A stretch of DNA of 64,000 bases from contig NC_079888.1 in NCBI RefSeq assembly GCF_029227915.1, positions 1,240,001 to 1,304,000 on the forward strand. Reading direction: 5' to 3'. Positions 23,466 to 35,647 of the stretch are shown piece by piece. How positions within the stretch are numbered: position 1 is the first letter of the stretch; each line of letters starts with the position of its first letter. This DNA comes from Hydractinia symbiolongicarpus. Taxonomy: Eukaryota; Cnidaria; Hydrozoa; Anthoathecata; Hydractiniidae. The notes under the pieces were generated by a model. It saw nothing but the letters and a program-made list of their open reading frames with translations. It did not search any database and was not told the origin of the DNA. The position numbers and the translations under genes were made by a program.

Positions 23466-26074
23466 TGTGAAGCAACCGTTGTAACTCAAACGGATTGACA
23501 CCGTTAGAAAGTCAATGAAAGGTAGTTTTTGAAACTGTCTCTATTTCTTTAGCGGGAACTAACGGATAGGATTGGTCCCACAGTAAAAAATGATTTATTT
23601 ATCGAAATTTTTAAATGAAGCGCTACCACAGGGTCCAGTGTAATCGCTGAGTTCCGGCAATCATGTCGAGTTAAAAAGAATGTTATTTCTTGGAGTCCAA
23701 TTGGCTCATTTATCACATTTATCAGGTCACAGTCCAAAATCAGTTCAACTAAGTCTCACAGTCAATCGGTTTACCGTTAAAAGCGATACAACTTAGTAAT
23801 ATCGGAACAAAATCACTAAATACATGTTGGTACGAATATGTGACGCAACCGTTGTAACTCAAACGGATTGACACCGTTAAAAAGACAATGAAATGTAGTT
23901 TTTGAAACTGTCTCTATTTCTTCAGCGTGAACTAACGGCTAGGATTGGTCCCACAGAAAAAAATGTCTTATTAACCTTAATTTTTAAATGAAGCGCTACC
24001 ACACCGCCTAGTGTAATAGCTGAGTTCCAGCAATCCTTTCTAATTAAGAAGAATGTCATTCCTTGGAGTCCACTTGGCTCATTTATCACATTTATCAGGT
24101 CACAGTCCAGAATCAGTTCAACTAAGTCCCACAGTCAATCCGTTCACCGTTAAAGGCGTTACAACTTAGTAATATCGGAACAAAAGCACTAAATACATGA
24201 TGGTACGAATATGTGAAGCAACCGTTATAACTAAAACGGATTGACACCGTTAGAAAGTCAATGAAAGGTAGTTTTTGAAACTGTCTCTATTTCTTTAGCG
24301 GGAACTAACAGATAGGATTGGTCCCACAGTAAAAAAATAACTTATTATCGAAATTTTTAAATGAAGCACTACCACAGGCTCCAGTGTTATCGCTGAGTTT
24401 TGGGAATCATGTCAAGTTAAAAAGAATGTTATTTTTGGAGTCCAATTGGCTCATTTATCACATTTATAGGATCACAGTCCAGAATCAGTTTAATTAAGTC
24501 CCAAAGTCAATCGTTTCACTGTTAAAAGCGGTACAACTTAGTAATATCGGAACAAAATCACTAAATACATGTTGGTACGAATATGTGACGCAACCGTTGT
24601 AACTCAAACGGATTGACACCGTTAGAAAGACAATGAAATGTAGTTTTTGAAACTGTCTCTATTTCTTCAGCGTGAACTAACGAATAGGATTGGTCCCACA
24701 GTAAAAAATGACTTATTAACCTTAATTTTTAAATGAAGCGCTACCACACCGTCTAGTGTAATCGCTGAGTTCCAGCAATCCTGTCAAATTACGAAGAATG
24801 TCATTCCTTGGAGTCCAATTGTCTCATTTATCACATTTATCAGGTCACAGTCCAGAATCAGTTCAACTAAGTCCCACAGTCAATCCCTTCACCGTTAAAA
24901 GCGTTACAACTTAGTAATATCGGAACAAAAGCACTAAATACATGATGGTACGAATATGTGAAGCAACCGTTGTAACTCAAACGGATTGACACCGTTAGAA
25001 AGTCAATGAAAGGTAGTTTTTGAAACTGTTTCTATTTTTTTAGCGGGAACTAACGGATAGGGTTGGTCCCACAGTAAAAAATGACTTATTTATCGAAATT
25101 TTTAAATGAAGCGCTACCACAGGGTCCAGTGTAATCGCTGAGTTCCGGGAATCATGTCGAGTTAAAAAGAATGTTATTTCTTTGTGTTCAATTGGCTCAT
25201 TTATTACATTTAAAAGGTCACAGTCCAGAAACAGTTCAATTAATTCCCACAGTCAATCGGTTCACCGTTAAAAGCGATACAACTTAGTAATATCGGAACA
25301 AAATCACTAAATACATGTTGGTACGAATATGTGACGCAACCGTTGTAACTCAAACGGATTGACACCGTTAAAAAGACAATGAAATGTATTTTTTGAAACT
25401 GTCTCTATTTCTCCAGCGTGAACTAACGGCTAGGATTGGTCCCACAGTAAAAAATGACTTATTAACCTTAATTTTTAAATGAAGCGCTACCACACCGTCT
25501 AGTGTAATCGCTGAGTTCCAGCAATCCTGTCAAATTAAGAAGAATGTCATTCCTTGGAGTCCAATTGGCTCATTTATCACATTTATCAGGTCACAGTCCA
25601 GAATCAGTTCAACTAAGTCCCACAGTCAATCCGTTCACCGTTAAAAGCGTTACAACTTAGTAATATCGGAACAAAAGCACTAAATACATGATGGTACGAA
25701 TATGTGAAGCAACCGTTGTAACTCAAACGGATTGACACCGTTAGAAAGTCAATGAAAGGTAGTTTTTGAAACTGTTTCTATTTTTTTAGCGGGAACTAAC
25801 GGATAGGGTTGGTCCCACAGTAAAGAATGACTTATTTATCGAAATTTTTAAATAAAGCGCTACCACAGGGTCCAGTGTAATCGCTGAGTTCCGGGAATCA
25901 TGTCGAGTTAAAAAGAATGTTATTTCTTTGTGTTCAATTGGCTCATTTATCACATTTATAAGGTCACAGTCCAGAAACAGTTCAATTAATTCCCACAGTC
26001 AATCGTTTCACTTTTAAAAGCGATACAACTTAGTAAGATCGGAACAAGTCGCTAAATACATGTTGGTACGATTA

Positions 26075-26301
26075 CGTGACGTAATCGTTGTAAATCAAAC
26101 GGATTGACACCGTTAGAAAGTCAATGAAATGTAGTTTTTGAAACTGTCTCTATTTCTTCAGCGCGAACCTCATTTATCACATTGATAAGGTCACAGTCCA
26201 GAATCAGTTCAATTAAGTCCCACAGTCAATCGTTTCTCTTTTAAGAGCGATACAACTTAGTAATATCGGAAAAAATCGCTAAATACATGTTGGTACGAAT
26301 A
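26075..26301 (+). repeat. 227-bp short unit, copy 2
   Basis: Same GAAC/CTCATTTATCAC join as at 18043, with the 17-bp dyad at its left junction and the CACATTGATAAGG marker. Its counterpart in the next 2834-bp repeat is at 28909. Confidence 0.95.
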
Positions 26302-28908
26302 TGTGAAGCAACTGTTGTAACTCAAACGGATTGACACCGTTAAAAAGACAATGAAATGTAGTTTTTGAAAATGTCTCTATTTTTTTGCGGGAACTAACGG
26401 ATAGGATTGGTCCCACAGTAAAAAATGATTTATTTATCGAAATTTTTAAATGAAGCGCTACCACAGGGTCCAGTGTAATCGCTGAGTTCCGGGAATCATG
26501 TCGAGTTAAAAAGAATGTTATTTCTTTGTGTTCAATTGGCTCATTTATCGCATTTATAAGGTCACAGTCCAGAAACAGTTTAATTAATTCCCACAGTCAA
26601 TCGTTTCACTGTTAAAAGCGATACAACTTTGTAATATCGGAAAAAATCGCTAAATACATGTTGGTACGAATATGTGAAACAACCGTTGTAACTCAAACGG
26701 ATTGACACCGTTAGAAAGACAATGAAATGTAGTTTTTGAAACTGTCTCTATTTCTTCAGCGTGAACTAACGAATAGGATTGGTCCCACAGTAAAAAATGA
26801 CTTATTAACCTTAATTTTTAAATGAAGCGCTACCACACCGTCTAGTGTAATCGCTGAGTTCCAGCAATCCTGTCAAATTACGAAGAATGTCATTCCTTGG
26901 AGTCCAATTGGCTCATTTATCACATTTATCAGGTCACAGTCCAGAATCAGTTCAACTAAGTCCCACAGTCAATCCCTTCACCGTTAAAAGCGTTACAACT
27001 TAGTAATATCGGAACAAAAGCACTAAATACATGATGGTACGAATATGTGAAGCAACTGTTGTAACTCAAACGGATTGACACCGTTAAAAAGACAATGAAA
27101 TGTAGTTTTTGAAAATGTCTCTATTTTTTTGCGGGAACTAACGGATAGGGTTGGTCCCACAGTAAAAAATGACTTATTTATCGAAATTTTTAAATGAAGC
27201 GCTACCACAGGGTCCAGTGTAATCGCTGAGTTCCGGGAATCATGTCGAGTTAAAAAGAATGTTATTTCTTTGTGTTCAATTGGCTCATTTATTACATTTA
27301 AAAGGTCACAGTCCAGAAACAGTTCAATTAATTCCCACAGTCAATCGGTTCACCGTTAAAAGCGATACAACTTAGTAATATCGGAACAAAATCGCTAAAT
27401 ACATGTTGGTACGAATATGTGAAACAACCGTTGTAACTCAAACGGATTGACACCGTTAAAAAGACAATGAAATGTATTTTTTGAAACTGTCTCTATTTCT
27501 TCAGCGTGAACTAACGAATAGGATTGGTCCCACAGTAAAAAATGACTTATTAACCTTAATTTTTAAATGAAGCGCTACCACACCGTCTAGTGTAATCGCT
27601 GAGTTCCAGCAATCCTGTCAAATTACGAAGAATGTCATTCCTTGGAGTCCAATTGGCTCATTTATCACATTTATCAGGTCACAGTCCAGAATCAGTTCAA
27701 CTAAGTCCCACAGTCAATCCCTTCACCGTTAAAAGCGTTACAACTTAGTAATATCGGAACAAAAGCACTAAATACATGATGGTACGAATATGTGAAGCAA
27801 CCGTTGTAACTCAAACGGATTGACACCGTTAGAAAGTCAATGAAAGGTAGTTTTTGAAACTGTTTCTATTTTTTTAGCGGGAACTAACGGATAGGGTTGG
27901 TCCCACAGTAAAAAATGACTTATTTATCGAAATTTTTAAATGAAGCGCTACCACAGGGTCCAGTGTAATCGCTGAGTTCCGGGAATCATGTCGAGTTAAA
28001 AAGAATGTTATTTCTTTGTGTTCAATTGGCTCATTTATTACATTTAAAAGGTCACAGTCCAGAAACAGTTCAATTAATTCCCACAGTCAATCGGTTCACC
28101 GTTAAAAGCGATACAACTTAGTAATATCGGAACAAAATCACTAAATACATGTTGGTACGAATATGTGACGCAACCGTTGTAACTCAAACGGATTGACACC
28201 GTTAAAAAGACAATGAAATGTATTTTTTGAAACTGTCTCTATTTCTCCAGCGTGAACTAACGGCTAGGATTGGTCCCACAGTAAAAAATGACTTATTAAC
28301 CTTAATTTTTAAATGAAGCGCTACCACACCGTCTAGTGTAATCGCTGAGTTCCAGCAATCCTGTCAAATTAAGAAGAATGTCATTCCTTGGAGTCCAATT
28401 GGCTCATTTATCACATTTATCAGGTCACAGTCCAGAATCAGTTCAACTAAGTCCCACAGTCAATCCGTTCACCGTTAAAAGCGTTACAACTTAGTAATAT
28501 CGGAACAAAAGCACTAAATACATGATGGTACGAATATGTGAAGCAACCGTTGTAACTCAAACGGATTGACACCGTTAGAAAGTCAATGAAAGGTAGTTTT
28601 TGAAACTGTTTCTATTTTTTTAGCGGGAACTAACGGATAGGGTTGGTCCCACAGTAAAGAATGACTTATTTATCGAAATTTTTAAATAAAGCGCTACCAC
28701 AGGGTCCAGTGTAATCGCTGAGTTCCGGGAATCATGTCGAGTTAAAAAGAATGTTATTTCTTTGTGTTCAATTGGCTCATTTATCACATTTATAAGGTCA
28801 CAGTCCAGAAACAGTTCAATTAATTCCCACAGTCAATCGTTTCACTTTTAAAAGCGATACAACTTAGTAAGATCGGAACAAGTCGCTAAATACATGTTGG
28901 AACGATTA

Positions 28909-29135
28909 CGTGACGTAATCGTTGTAACTCAAACGGATTGACACCGTTAGAAAGTCAATGAAATGTAGTTTTTGAAACTGTCTCTATTTCTTCAGCGCGA
29001 ACCTCATTTATCACATTGATAAGGTCACAGTCCAGAATCAGTTCAATTAAGTCCCACAGTCAATCGTTTCTCTTTTAAGAGCGATACAACTTTGTAATAT
29101 CGGAAAAAATCGCTAAATACATGTTGGTACGAATA
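28909..29135 (+). repeat. 227-bp short unit, copy 3
   Basis: Counterpart of 26075 with the same join and dyad. Uniquely, it is followed directly by a 118-bp short unit, so two shortened units lie side by side. Confidence 0.95.
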
Positions 29136-29253
29136 TGTGAAACAACCGTTGTAACTCAAACGGATTGACACCGTTAGAAAGTCAATGAAAGGTAGTTTTT
29201 TTACAACTTAGTAAAATCAGAACAAAAGCACTAAAAACATGTTGGTACGAATA
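29136..29253 (+). repeat. 118-bp short unit, copy 5
   Basis: Seven-T join present; small private changes (GTAAAATCAG and CTAAAAACATG). It directly follows a 227-bp short unit and opens the 1980-bp HOR. Confidence 0.95.
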
Positions 29254-31115
29254 TGTGAAGCAACCGTTGTAACTCAAACGGATTGACAGCGTTAGAAAGT
29301 CAATGAAAGGTAGTTTTTGAAACTGTCTCTATTTCTTTAGCGGGAACTAACGGATAGGATTGGTCCCACAGTAAAAAATGATTTATTTAACGAAATTTTT
29401 AAATGAAGCGCTACCACAGGGTCCAGTGTAATCGCTGAGTTCCGGCAATCATGTCGAGTTAAAAAGAATGTTATTTCTTGGAGTCCAATTGGCTCATTTA
29501 TCACATTTATCAGGTCACAGTCCAAAATCAGTTCAACTAAGTCCCACAGTCAATCGGTTCACCGTTAAAAGCGATACAACTTAGTAATATCGGAACAAAA
29601 TCACTAAATACATGTTGGTACGAATATGTGACGCAACCGTTGTAACTCAAACGGATTGACACCGTTAAAAAGACAATGAAATGTAGTTTTTGAAACTGTC
29701 TCTATTTCTTCAGCGTGAACTAACGGCTAGGATTGGTCCCACAGTAAAAAATGTCTTATTAACCTTAATTTTTAAATGAAGCGCTACCACACCGCCTAGT
29801 GTAATAGCTGAGTTCCAGCAATCCTGTCTAATTAAGAAGAATGTCATTCCTTGGAGTCCAATTGGCTCATTTATCACATTTATCAGGTCACAGTCCAGAA
29901 TCAGTTCAACTAAGTGCCACAGTCAATCCGTTCACCGTTAAAGGCGTTACAACTTAGTAATATCGGAACAAAAGCACTAAATACATGATGGTACGAATAT
30001 GTGAAGCAACCGTTATAACTAAAACGGATTGACACCGTTAGAAAGTCAATGAAAGGTAGTTTTTGAAACTGTCTCTATTTCTTTAGCGGGAACTAACAGA
30101 TAGGATTGGTCCCACAGTAAAAAAATAACTTATTATCGAAATTTTTAAATGAAGCACTACCACAGGGTCCAGTGTAATCGCTGAGTTTTGGGAATCATGT
30201 CAAGTTAAAAAGAATGTTATTTTTGGAGTCCAATTGGCTCATTTATCACATTTATAGGATCACAGTCCAGAATCAGTTTAATTAAGTCCCAAAGTCAATC
30301 GTTTCACTGTTAAAAGCGGTACAACTTAGTAATATCGGAACAAAATCACTAAATACATGTTGGTACGAATATGTGACGCAACCGTTGTAACTCAAACGGA
30401 TTGACACCGTTAAAAAGACAATGAAATGTAGTTTTTGAAACTGTCTCTATTTCTTCAGCGTGAACTAACGGCTAGGATTGGTCCCACAGTAAAAAATGAC
30501 TTATTAACCTTAATTTTTAAATGAAGCGTTACCACACCGTCTAGTGTAATCGCTGAGTTCCAGCAATCCTGTCAAATTAAGAAGAATGTCATTCCTTGGA
30601 GTCCAATTGGCTCATTTATCACATTTATCAGGTCACAGTCCAGAATCAGTTCAACTAAGTCCCACAGTCAATCCGTTCACCGTTAAAAGCGTTACAACTT
30701 AGTAATATCGGAACAAAAGCACTAAATACATGATGGTACCAATATGTGAAGCAACCGTTGTAACTAAAACGGATTGAGACCGTTAGAAAGTCAATGAAAG
30801 GTAGTTTTTGAAACTGTCTCTATTTCTTTAGCGGGAACTAACAGATAGGATTGGTCCCACAGTAAAAAAATAACTTATTATCGAAATTTTTAAATGAAGC
30901 ACTACCACAGGGTCCAGTGTAATTGCTGAGTTTTGGGAATCATGTCAAGTTAAAAAGAATGTTATTTTTGGAGTCCAATTGGCTCATTTATCACGTTTAT
31001 AAGATCAAAGTCCAGAATCAGTTTAATTAAGTCCCAAAGTCAATCGTTTCACTGTTAAAAGCGATACAACTTTGTAATATCGGAAAAAATCGCTAAATAC
31101 ATGTTGGTACGAATA

Positions 31116-31233
31116 TGTGAAGCAACCGTTGTAACTCAAACGGATTGACACCGTTAGAAAGTCAATGAAAGGTAGTTTTTTTACAACTTAGTAATATCAG
31201 AACAAAAGCACTAAATACATGTTGGTACGAATA
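31116..31233 (+). repeat. 118-bp short unit, copy 6
   Basis: Opens the 1607-bp HOR copy. It retains the ATCAGAAC marker. Confidence 0.95.
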
Positions 31234-31606
31234 TGTGAAGCAACCGTTGTAACTCAAACGGATTGACACCGTTAGAAAGTCAATGAAAGGTAGTTTTTGA
31301 AACTGTCTCTATTTCTTTAGCGGGAAATAACGGATAGGATTGGTCCCACAGTAAAACATGATTTATTTAACGAAATTTTTAAATGAAGCGCTACCACAGG
31401 GTCCAGTGTAATCGCTGAGTTCCGGCAATCATGTCGAGTTAAAAAGAATGTTATTTCTTGGAGTCCAATTGGCTCATTTATCACATTTATCAGGTCACAG
31501 TCCAAAATCAGTTCAACTAAGTCCCACAGTCAATCGGTTCACCGTTAAAAGCGATACAACTTAGTAATATCGGAACAAAATCACTAAATACATGTTGGTA
31601 CGAATA

Positions 31607-31978
31607 TGTGACGCAACCGTTGTAACTCAAACGGATTGACACCGTTAAAAAGACAATGAAATGTAGTTTTTGAAACTGTCTCTATTTCCTCAGCGTGAAC
31701 TAACGGCTAGGATTGGTCCCATAGTAAAAAAATAACTTATTATCGAAATTTTTAAATGAAACACTACCACAGGGTCCAGTGTAATCGCTGAGTTTTGGGA
31801 ATCATGTCAAGTTAAAAAGAATGTTATTTTTGGAGTCCAATTGGCTCATTTATCACATTTATAGGATCACAGTCCAGAATCAGTTTAATTAAGTCCCAAA
31901 GTCAATCGTTTCACTGTTAAAAGCGGTACAACTTAGTAATATCGGAACAAAATCACTAAATACATGTTGGTACGAATA
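31607..31978 (+). repeat. Fusion unit between two neighbouring types
   Basis: The left part has CTCAGCGTGAACTAACGGC as in 29627. The right part has AAAAAATAACTTATTATCG as in 30000. Such a fusion is what one unequal crossover between adjacent units would leave, and it removes exactly one unit from the HOR. Confidence 0.9.
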
Positions 31979-32722
31979 TGTGACGCAACCGTTGTAACTC
32001 AAACGGATTGACACCGTTAAAAAGACAATGAAATGTAGTTTTTGAAACTGTCTCTATTTCTTCAGCGTGAACTAACGGCTAGGATTGGTCCCACAGTAAA
32101 AAATGACTTATTAACCTTAATTTTTAAATGAAGCGCTACCACACCGTCTAGTGTAATCGCTGAATTCCAGCAATCCTGTCAAATTAAGAAGAATGTCATT
32201 CCTTGGAGTCCAATTGGCTCATTTATCACATTTATCAGGTCACAGTCCAGAATCAGTTCAACTAAGTCCCACAGTCAATCCGTTCACCGTTAAAAGCGTT
32301 ACAACTTAGTAATATCGGAACAAAAGCACTAAATACATGATGGTACCAATATGTGAAGCAACCGTTGTAACTAAAACGGATTGGGACCGTTAGAAAGTCA
32401 ATGAAAGGTAGTTTTTGAAACTGTCTCTATTTCTTTAGCGGGAACTAACAGATAGGATTGGTCCCACAGTAAAAAAATAACTTATTATCGAAATTTTTAA
32501 ATGAAGCACTACCACAGGGTCCAGTGTAATCGCTGAGTTTTGGGAATCATGTCAAGTTAAAAAGAATGTTATTTTTGGAGTCCAATTGGCTCATTTATCA
32601 CGTTTATAAGATCAAAGTCCAGAATCAGTTTAATTAAGTCCCAAAGTCAATCGTTTCACTGTTAAAAGCGATACAACTTTGTAATATCGGAAAAAATCGC
32701 TAAATACATGTTGGTACGAATA

Positions 32723-32840
32723 TGTGAAGCAACCGTTGTAACTCAAACGGATTGACACCGTTAGAAAGTCAATGAAAGGTAGTTTTTTTACAACTTAGTA
32801 ATATCAGAACAAAAGCACTAAATACATGTTGGTACGAATA
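32723..32840 (+). repeat. 118-bp short unit, copy 7
   Basis: Opens the third copy of the 1980/1607-bp HOR, 1607 bp after the previous short unit. Confidence 0.95.
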
Positions 32841-34330
32841 TGTGAAGCAACCGTTGTAACTCAAACGGATTGACACCGTTAGAAAGTCAATGAAAGGTAG
32901 TTTTTGAAACTGTCTCTATTTCTTTAGCGGGAACTAACGGATAGGATTGGTCCCACAGTAAAAAATGATTTATTTAACGAAATTTTTAAATGAAGCGCTA
33001 CCACAGGGTCCAGTGTAATCGCTGATTTCCGGCAATCATGTCGAGTTAAAAAAAATGTTATTTCTTGGAGTCCAATTGGCTCATTTATCACATTTATCAG
33101 GTCACAGTCCAAAATCAGTTCAACTAAGTCCCACAGTCAATCGGTTCACCGTTAAAAGCGATACAACTTAGTAATATCGGAACAAAATCACTAAATACAT
33201 GTTGGTACGAATATGTGACGCAACCGTTGTAACTCAAACGAATTGACACCGTTAAAAAGACAATGAAATGTTGTTTTTGAAACTGTCTCTATTTCTTCAG
33301 CGTGAACTAACGGCTAGGATTGGTCCCACAGTAAAAAATGTCTTATTAACCTTAATTTTTAAATGAAGCGCTACCACACCGCCTAGTGTAATAGCTGAGT
33401 TCCAGCAATCCTGTCTAATTAAGAAGAATGTCATTCCTTGGAGTCCAATTGGCTCATTTATCACATTTATCAGGTCACAGTCCAGAATCAGTTCAACTAA
33501 GTCCCACAGTCAATCCGTTCACCGTTAAAGGCGTTACAACTTAGTAATATCTGAACAAAAGCACTAAATACATGATGGTACGAATATGTGAAGCAACCGT
33601 TATAACTAAAACGGATTGACACCGTTAGAAAGTCAATGAAAGGTAGTTTTTGAAACTGTCTCTATTTCTTTAGCGGGAACTAACAGATAGGATTGGTCCC
33701 ACAGTAAAAAAATAACTTATTATCGAAATTTTTAAATGAAGAACTACCACAGGGTCCAGTGTAATCGCTGAGTTTTGGGAATCATGTCAAGTTAAAAAGA
33801 ATGTTATTTTTGGAGTCCAATTGGCTCATTTATCACATTTATAGGATCACAGTCCAGAATCAGTTTAATTAAGTCCCAAAGTCAATCGTTTCACTGTTAA
33901 AAGCGGTACAACTTAGTAATATCAGAACAAAATCACTAAATACATGTTGGTACGAATATGTGACGCAACCGTTGTAACTCAAACGGATTGACACCGTTAA
34001 AAAGACAATGAAATGTAGTTTTTGAAACTGTCTCTATTTCTTCAGCGTGAACTAACGGCTAGGATTGGTCCCACAGTAAAAAATGACTTATTAACCTTAA
34101 TTTTTAAATGAAGCGCTACCACACCGTCTAGTGTAATCGCTGAGTTCCAGCAATCCTGTCAAATTAAGAAGAATGTCATTCCTTGGAGTCCAATTGGCTC
34201 ATTTATCACATTTATCAGGTCACAGTCCAGAATCAGTTCAATTAATTCCCACAGTCAATCGTTTCACTTTTAAAAGCGATACAACTTACTAAGATCGGAA
34301 CAAATCGCTAAATACATGTTGGTACGATTA

Positions 34331-34557
34331 CGTGACGTAATCGTTGTAACTCAAACGGATTGACACCGTTAGAAAGTCAATGAAATGTAGTTTTTGAAAC
34401 TGTCTCTATTTCTTCAGCGCGAACCTCATTTATCACATTGATAAGGTCACAGTCCAGAATCAGTTCAATTAAGTCCCACTGTCAATCGTTTCACTTTTAA
34501 GAGCGATACAACTTAGTAATATCGGAAAAAATCGCTAAATACATGTTGGTACGAATA
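34331..34557 (+). repeat. 227-bp short unit, copy 4
   Basis: GAAC/CTCATTTATCAC join with CACATTGATAAGG and the 17-bp dyad at its left junction, as in copies 1-3. A full unit (34558) separates it from the next 227-bp unit. Confidence 0.95.
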
Positions 34558-34929
34558 TGTGAAGCAACCGTTGTAACTCAAACGGATTGAGACCGTTAAA
34601 AAGACAATGAAATGTAGTTTTTGAAACTGTCTCTATTTCTTCCGCGTGAACTAACGGCTAGGATTGGTCCCACAGTAAAAAATGACTTATTAATCTTAAT
34701 TTTTAAATGAAGCGCTACCACAGGGTCCAGTGTAATCGCTGAGTTCCGGGAATCATGTCGAGTTAAAAAGAATGTTATTTCTTTGTGTTCAATTGGCTCA
34801 TTTATCGCATTTATAAGGTCACAGTCCAGAAACAGTTCAATTAATTCCCACAGTCAATCGTTTCACTTTTAAAAGCGATACAACTTAGTAAGATCGGAAC
34901 AAATCGCTAAATACATGTTGGTACGAATA

Positions 34930-35157
34930 CGTGACGTAATCGTTGTAACTCAAACGGATTGACACCGTTAGAAAGTCAATGAAATGTAGTTTTTGAAACT
35001 GTCTCTATTTCTTCAGCGCGAACCTCATTTATCACATTTATAAGGTCACAGTCCAGAATCAGTTCAACTAAGTCCCACAGTCAATCCGTTCACCGTTAAA
35101 AGCGATACAACTTAGTAATATCGGAGCAAAAGCACTAAATACATGTTGGTACGAATA
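34930..35157 (+). repeat. 227-bp short unit, copy 5 (228 bp)
   Basis: Same join but with CACATTTATAAGG after it, and a right end of the GGAGCAAAAGCAC type, giving one extra base. Its near-identical counterpart is at 37128. Confidence 0.95.
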
Positions 35158-35529
35158 TGTGAAGCAACCGTTGTAACTCAAACGGATTGACACCGTTAGA
35201 AAGTCAATGAAAGGTAGTTTTTGAAACTGTCTCTATTTCTTTAGCGGGAACTAACGTATAGGATTGGTCCCACAGTAAAAAATAACTTATTTATCGAAAT
35301 TTTTAAATGAAGCGCTACCACAGGGTCCAGTGTAATCGCTGAGTTCCGGCAATCATGTCGAGTTAAAAAGAATGTTATTTCTTGGAGTCCAATTGGCTCA
35401 TTTATCACATTTATAAGATCACAGTCCAGAATCAGTTTAATTAAGTCCCAAAGTCAATCGTTTCACTGTTAAAAGCGATACAACTTTGTAATATCGGAAA
35501 AAATCGCTAAATACATGTTGGTACGAATA

Positions 35530-35647
35530 TGTGAAGCAACCGTTGTAACTCAAACGGATTGACACTGTTAGAAAGTCAATGAAAGGTAGTTTTTTTACAA
35601 CTTAGTAATATTAGAACAAAAGCACTAAATACATGTTGGTACGAATA
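35530..35647 (+). repeat. 118-bp short unit, copy 8
   Basis: Carries a further change, ATATTAGAAC, shared only with the copies at 37728 and 40080. These three form a younger subgroup. Confidence 0.95.

Larger units (their letters stand above)
19133..24583 (+). repeat. 3470-bp higher-order repeat, two imperfect copies
   Basis: Copy A units: 19133, 19506, 19878 (short), 19996, 20369, 20742, 21114, 21486, 21859, 22231. Copy B begins at 22603 with units 22976, 23348 (short), 23466, 23839, 24212 and 24584. Matching units are 3470 bp apart and nearly identical: the units at 20369 and 23839 differ at only a few bases by eye. Similarity fades after about 24950. Nested inside, units 21486-21859 match 22603-22976 at a 1117-bp offset. 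Confidence 0.88.
24584..29135 (+). repeat. 2834-bp higher-order repeat, two copies
   Basis: Units at 24584, 24957, 25330, 25703 and 26075 (short) recur 2834 bp later at 27418, 27791, 28164, 28537 and 28909 (short). Shared private markers include ATTTCTCCAGCG at 25330 and 28164, CATTTATTACATTTAAAAGG at 24957 and 27791, and CAGTAAAGAATGAC at 25703 and 28537. Between the copies lie units 26302, 26673 and 27046; those at 26302 and 27046 share an unusual TTTTTTTGCGGG stretch. The copies are almost identical except near their left ends. Confidence 0.9.
29136..34330 (+). repeat. 1980-bp HOR and its shortened 1607-bp derivative
   Basis: Copy A (29136-31115) has units 29136 (short), 29254, 29627, 30000, 30372, 30745 and is 1980 bp. 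Copy B (31116-32722) has 31116 (short), 31234, 31607, 31979, 32352 and is 1607 bp. Copy C starts at 32723 (short), 32841, 33214, 33587, 33959 and is cut off at its end. Copy B lacks one unit because 31607 is a fusion: its left side matches 29627/33214 and its right side matches 30000/33587, with the switch between about 31709 and 31733. The same series (short unit, then three or four full types) occurs at 19878 and 23348. Confidence 0.92.
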
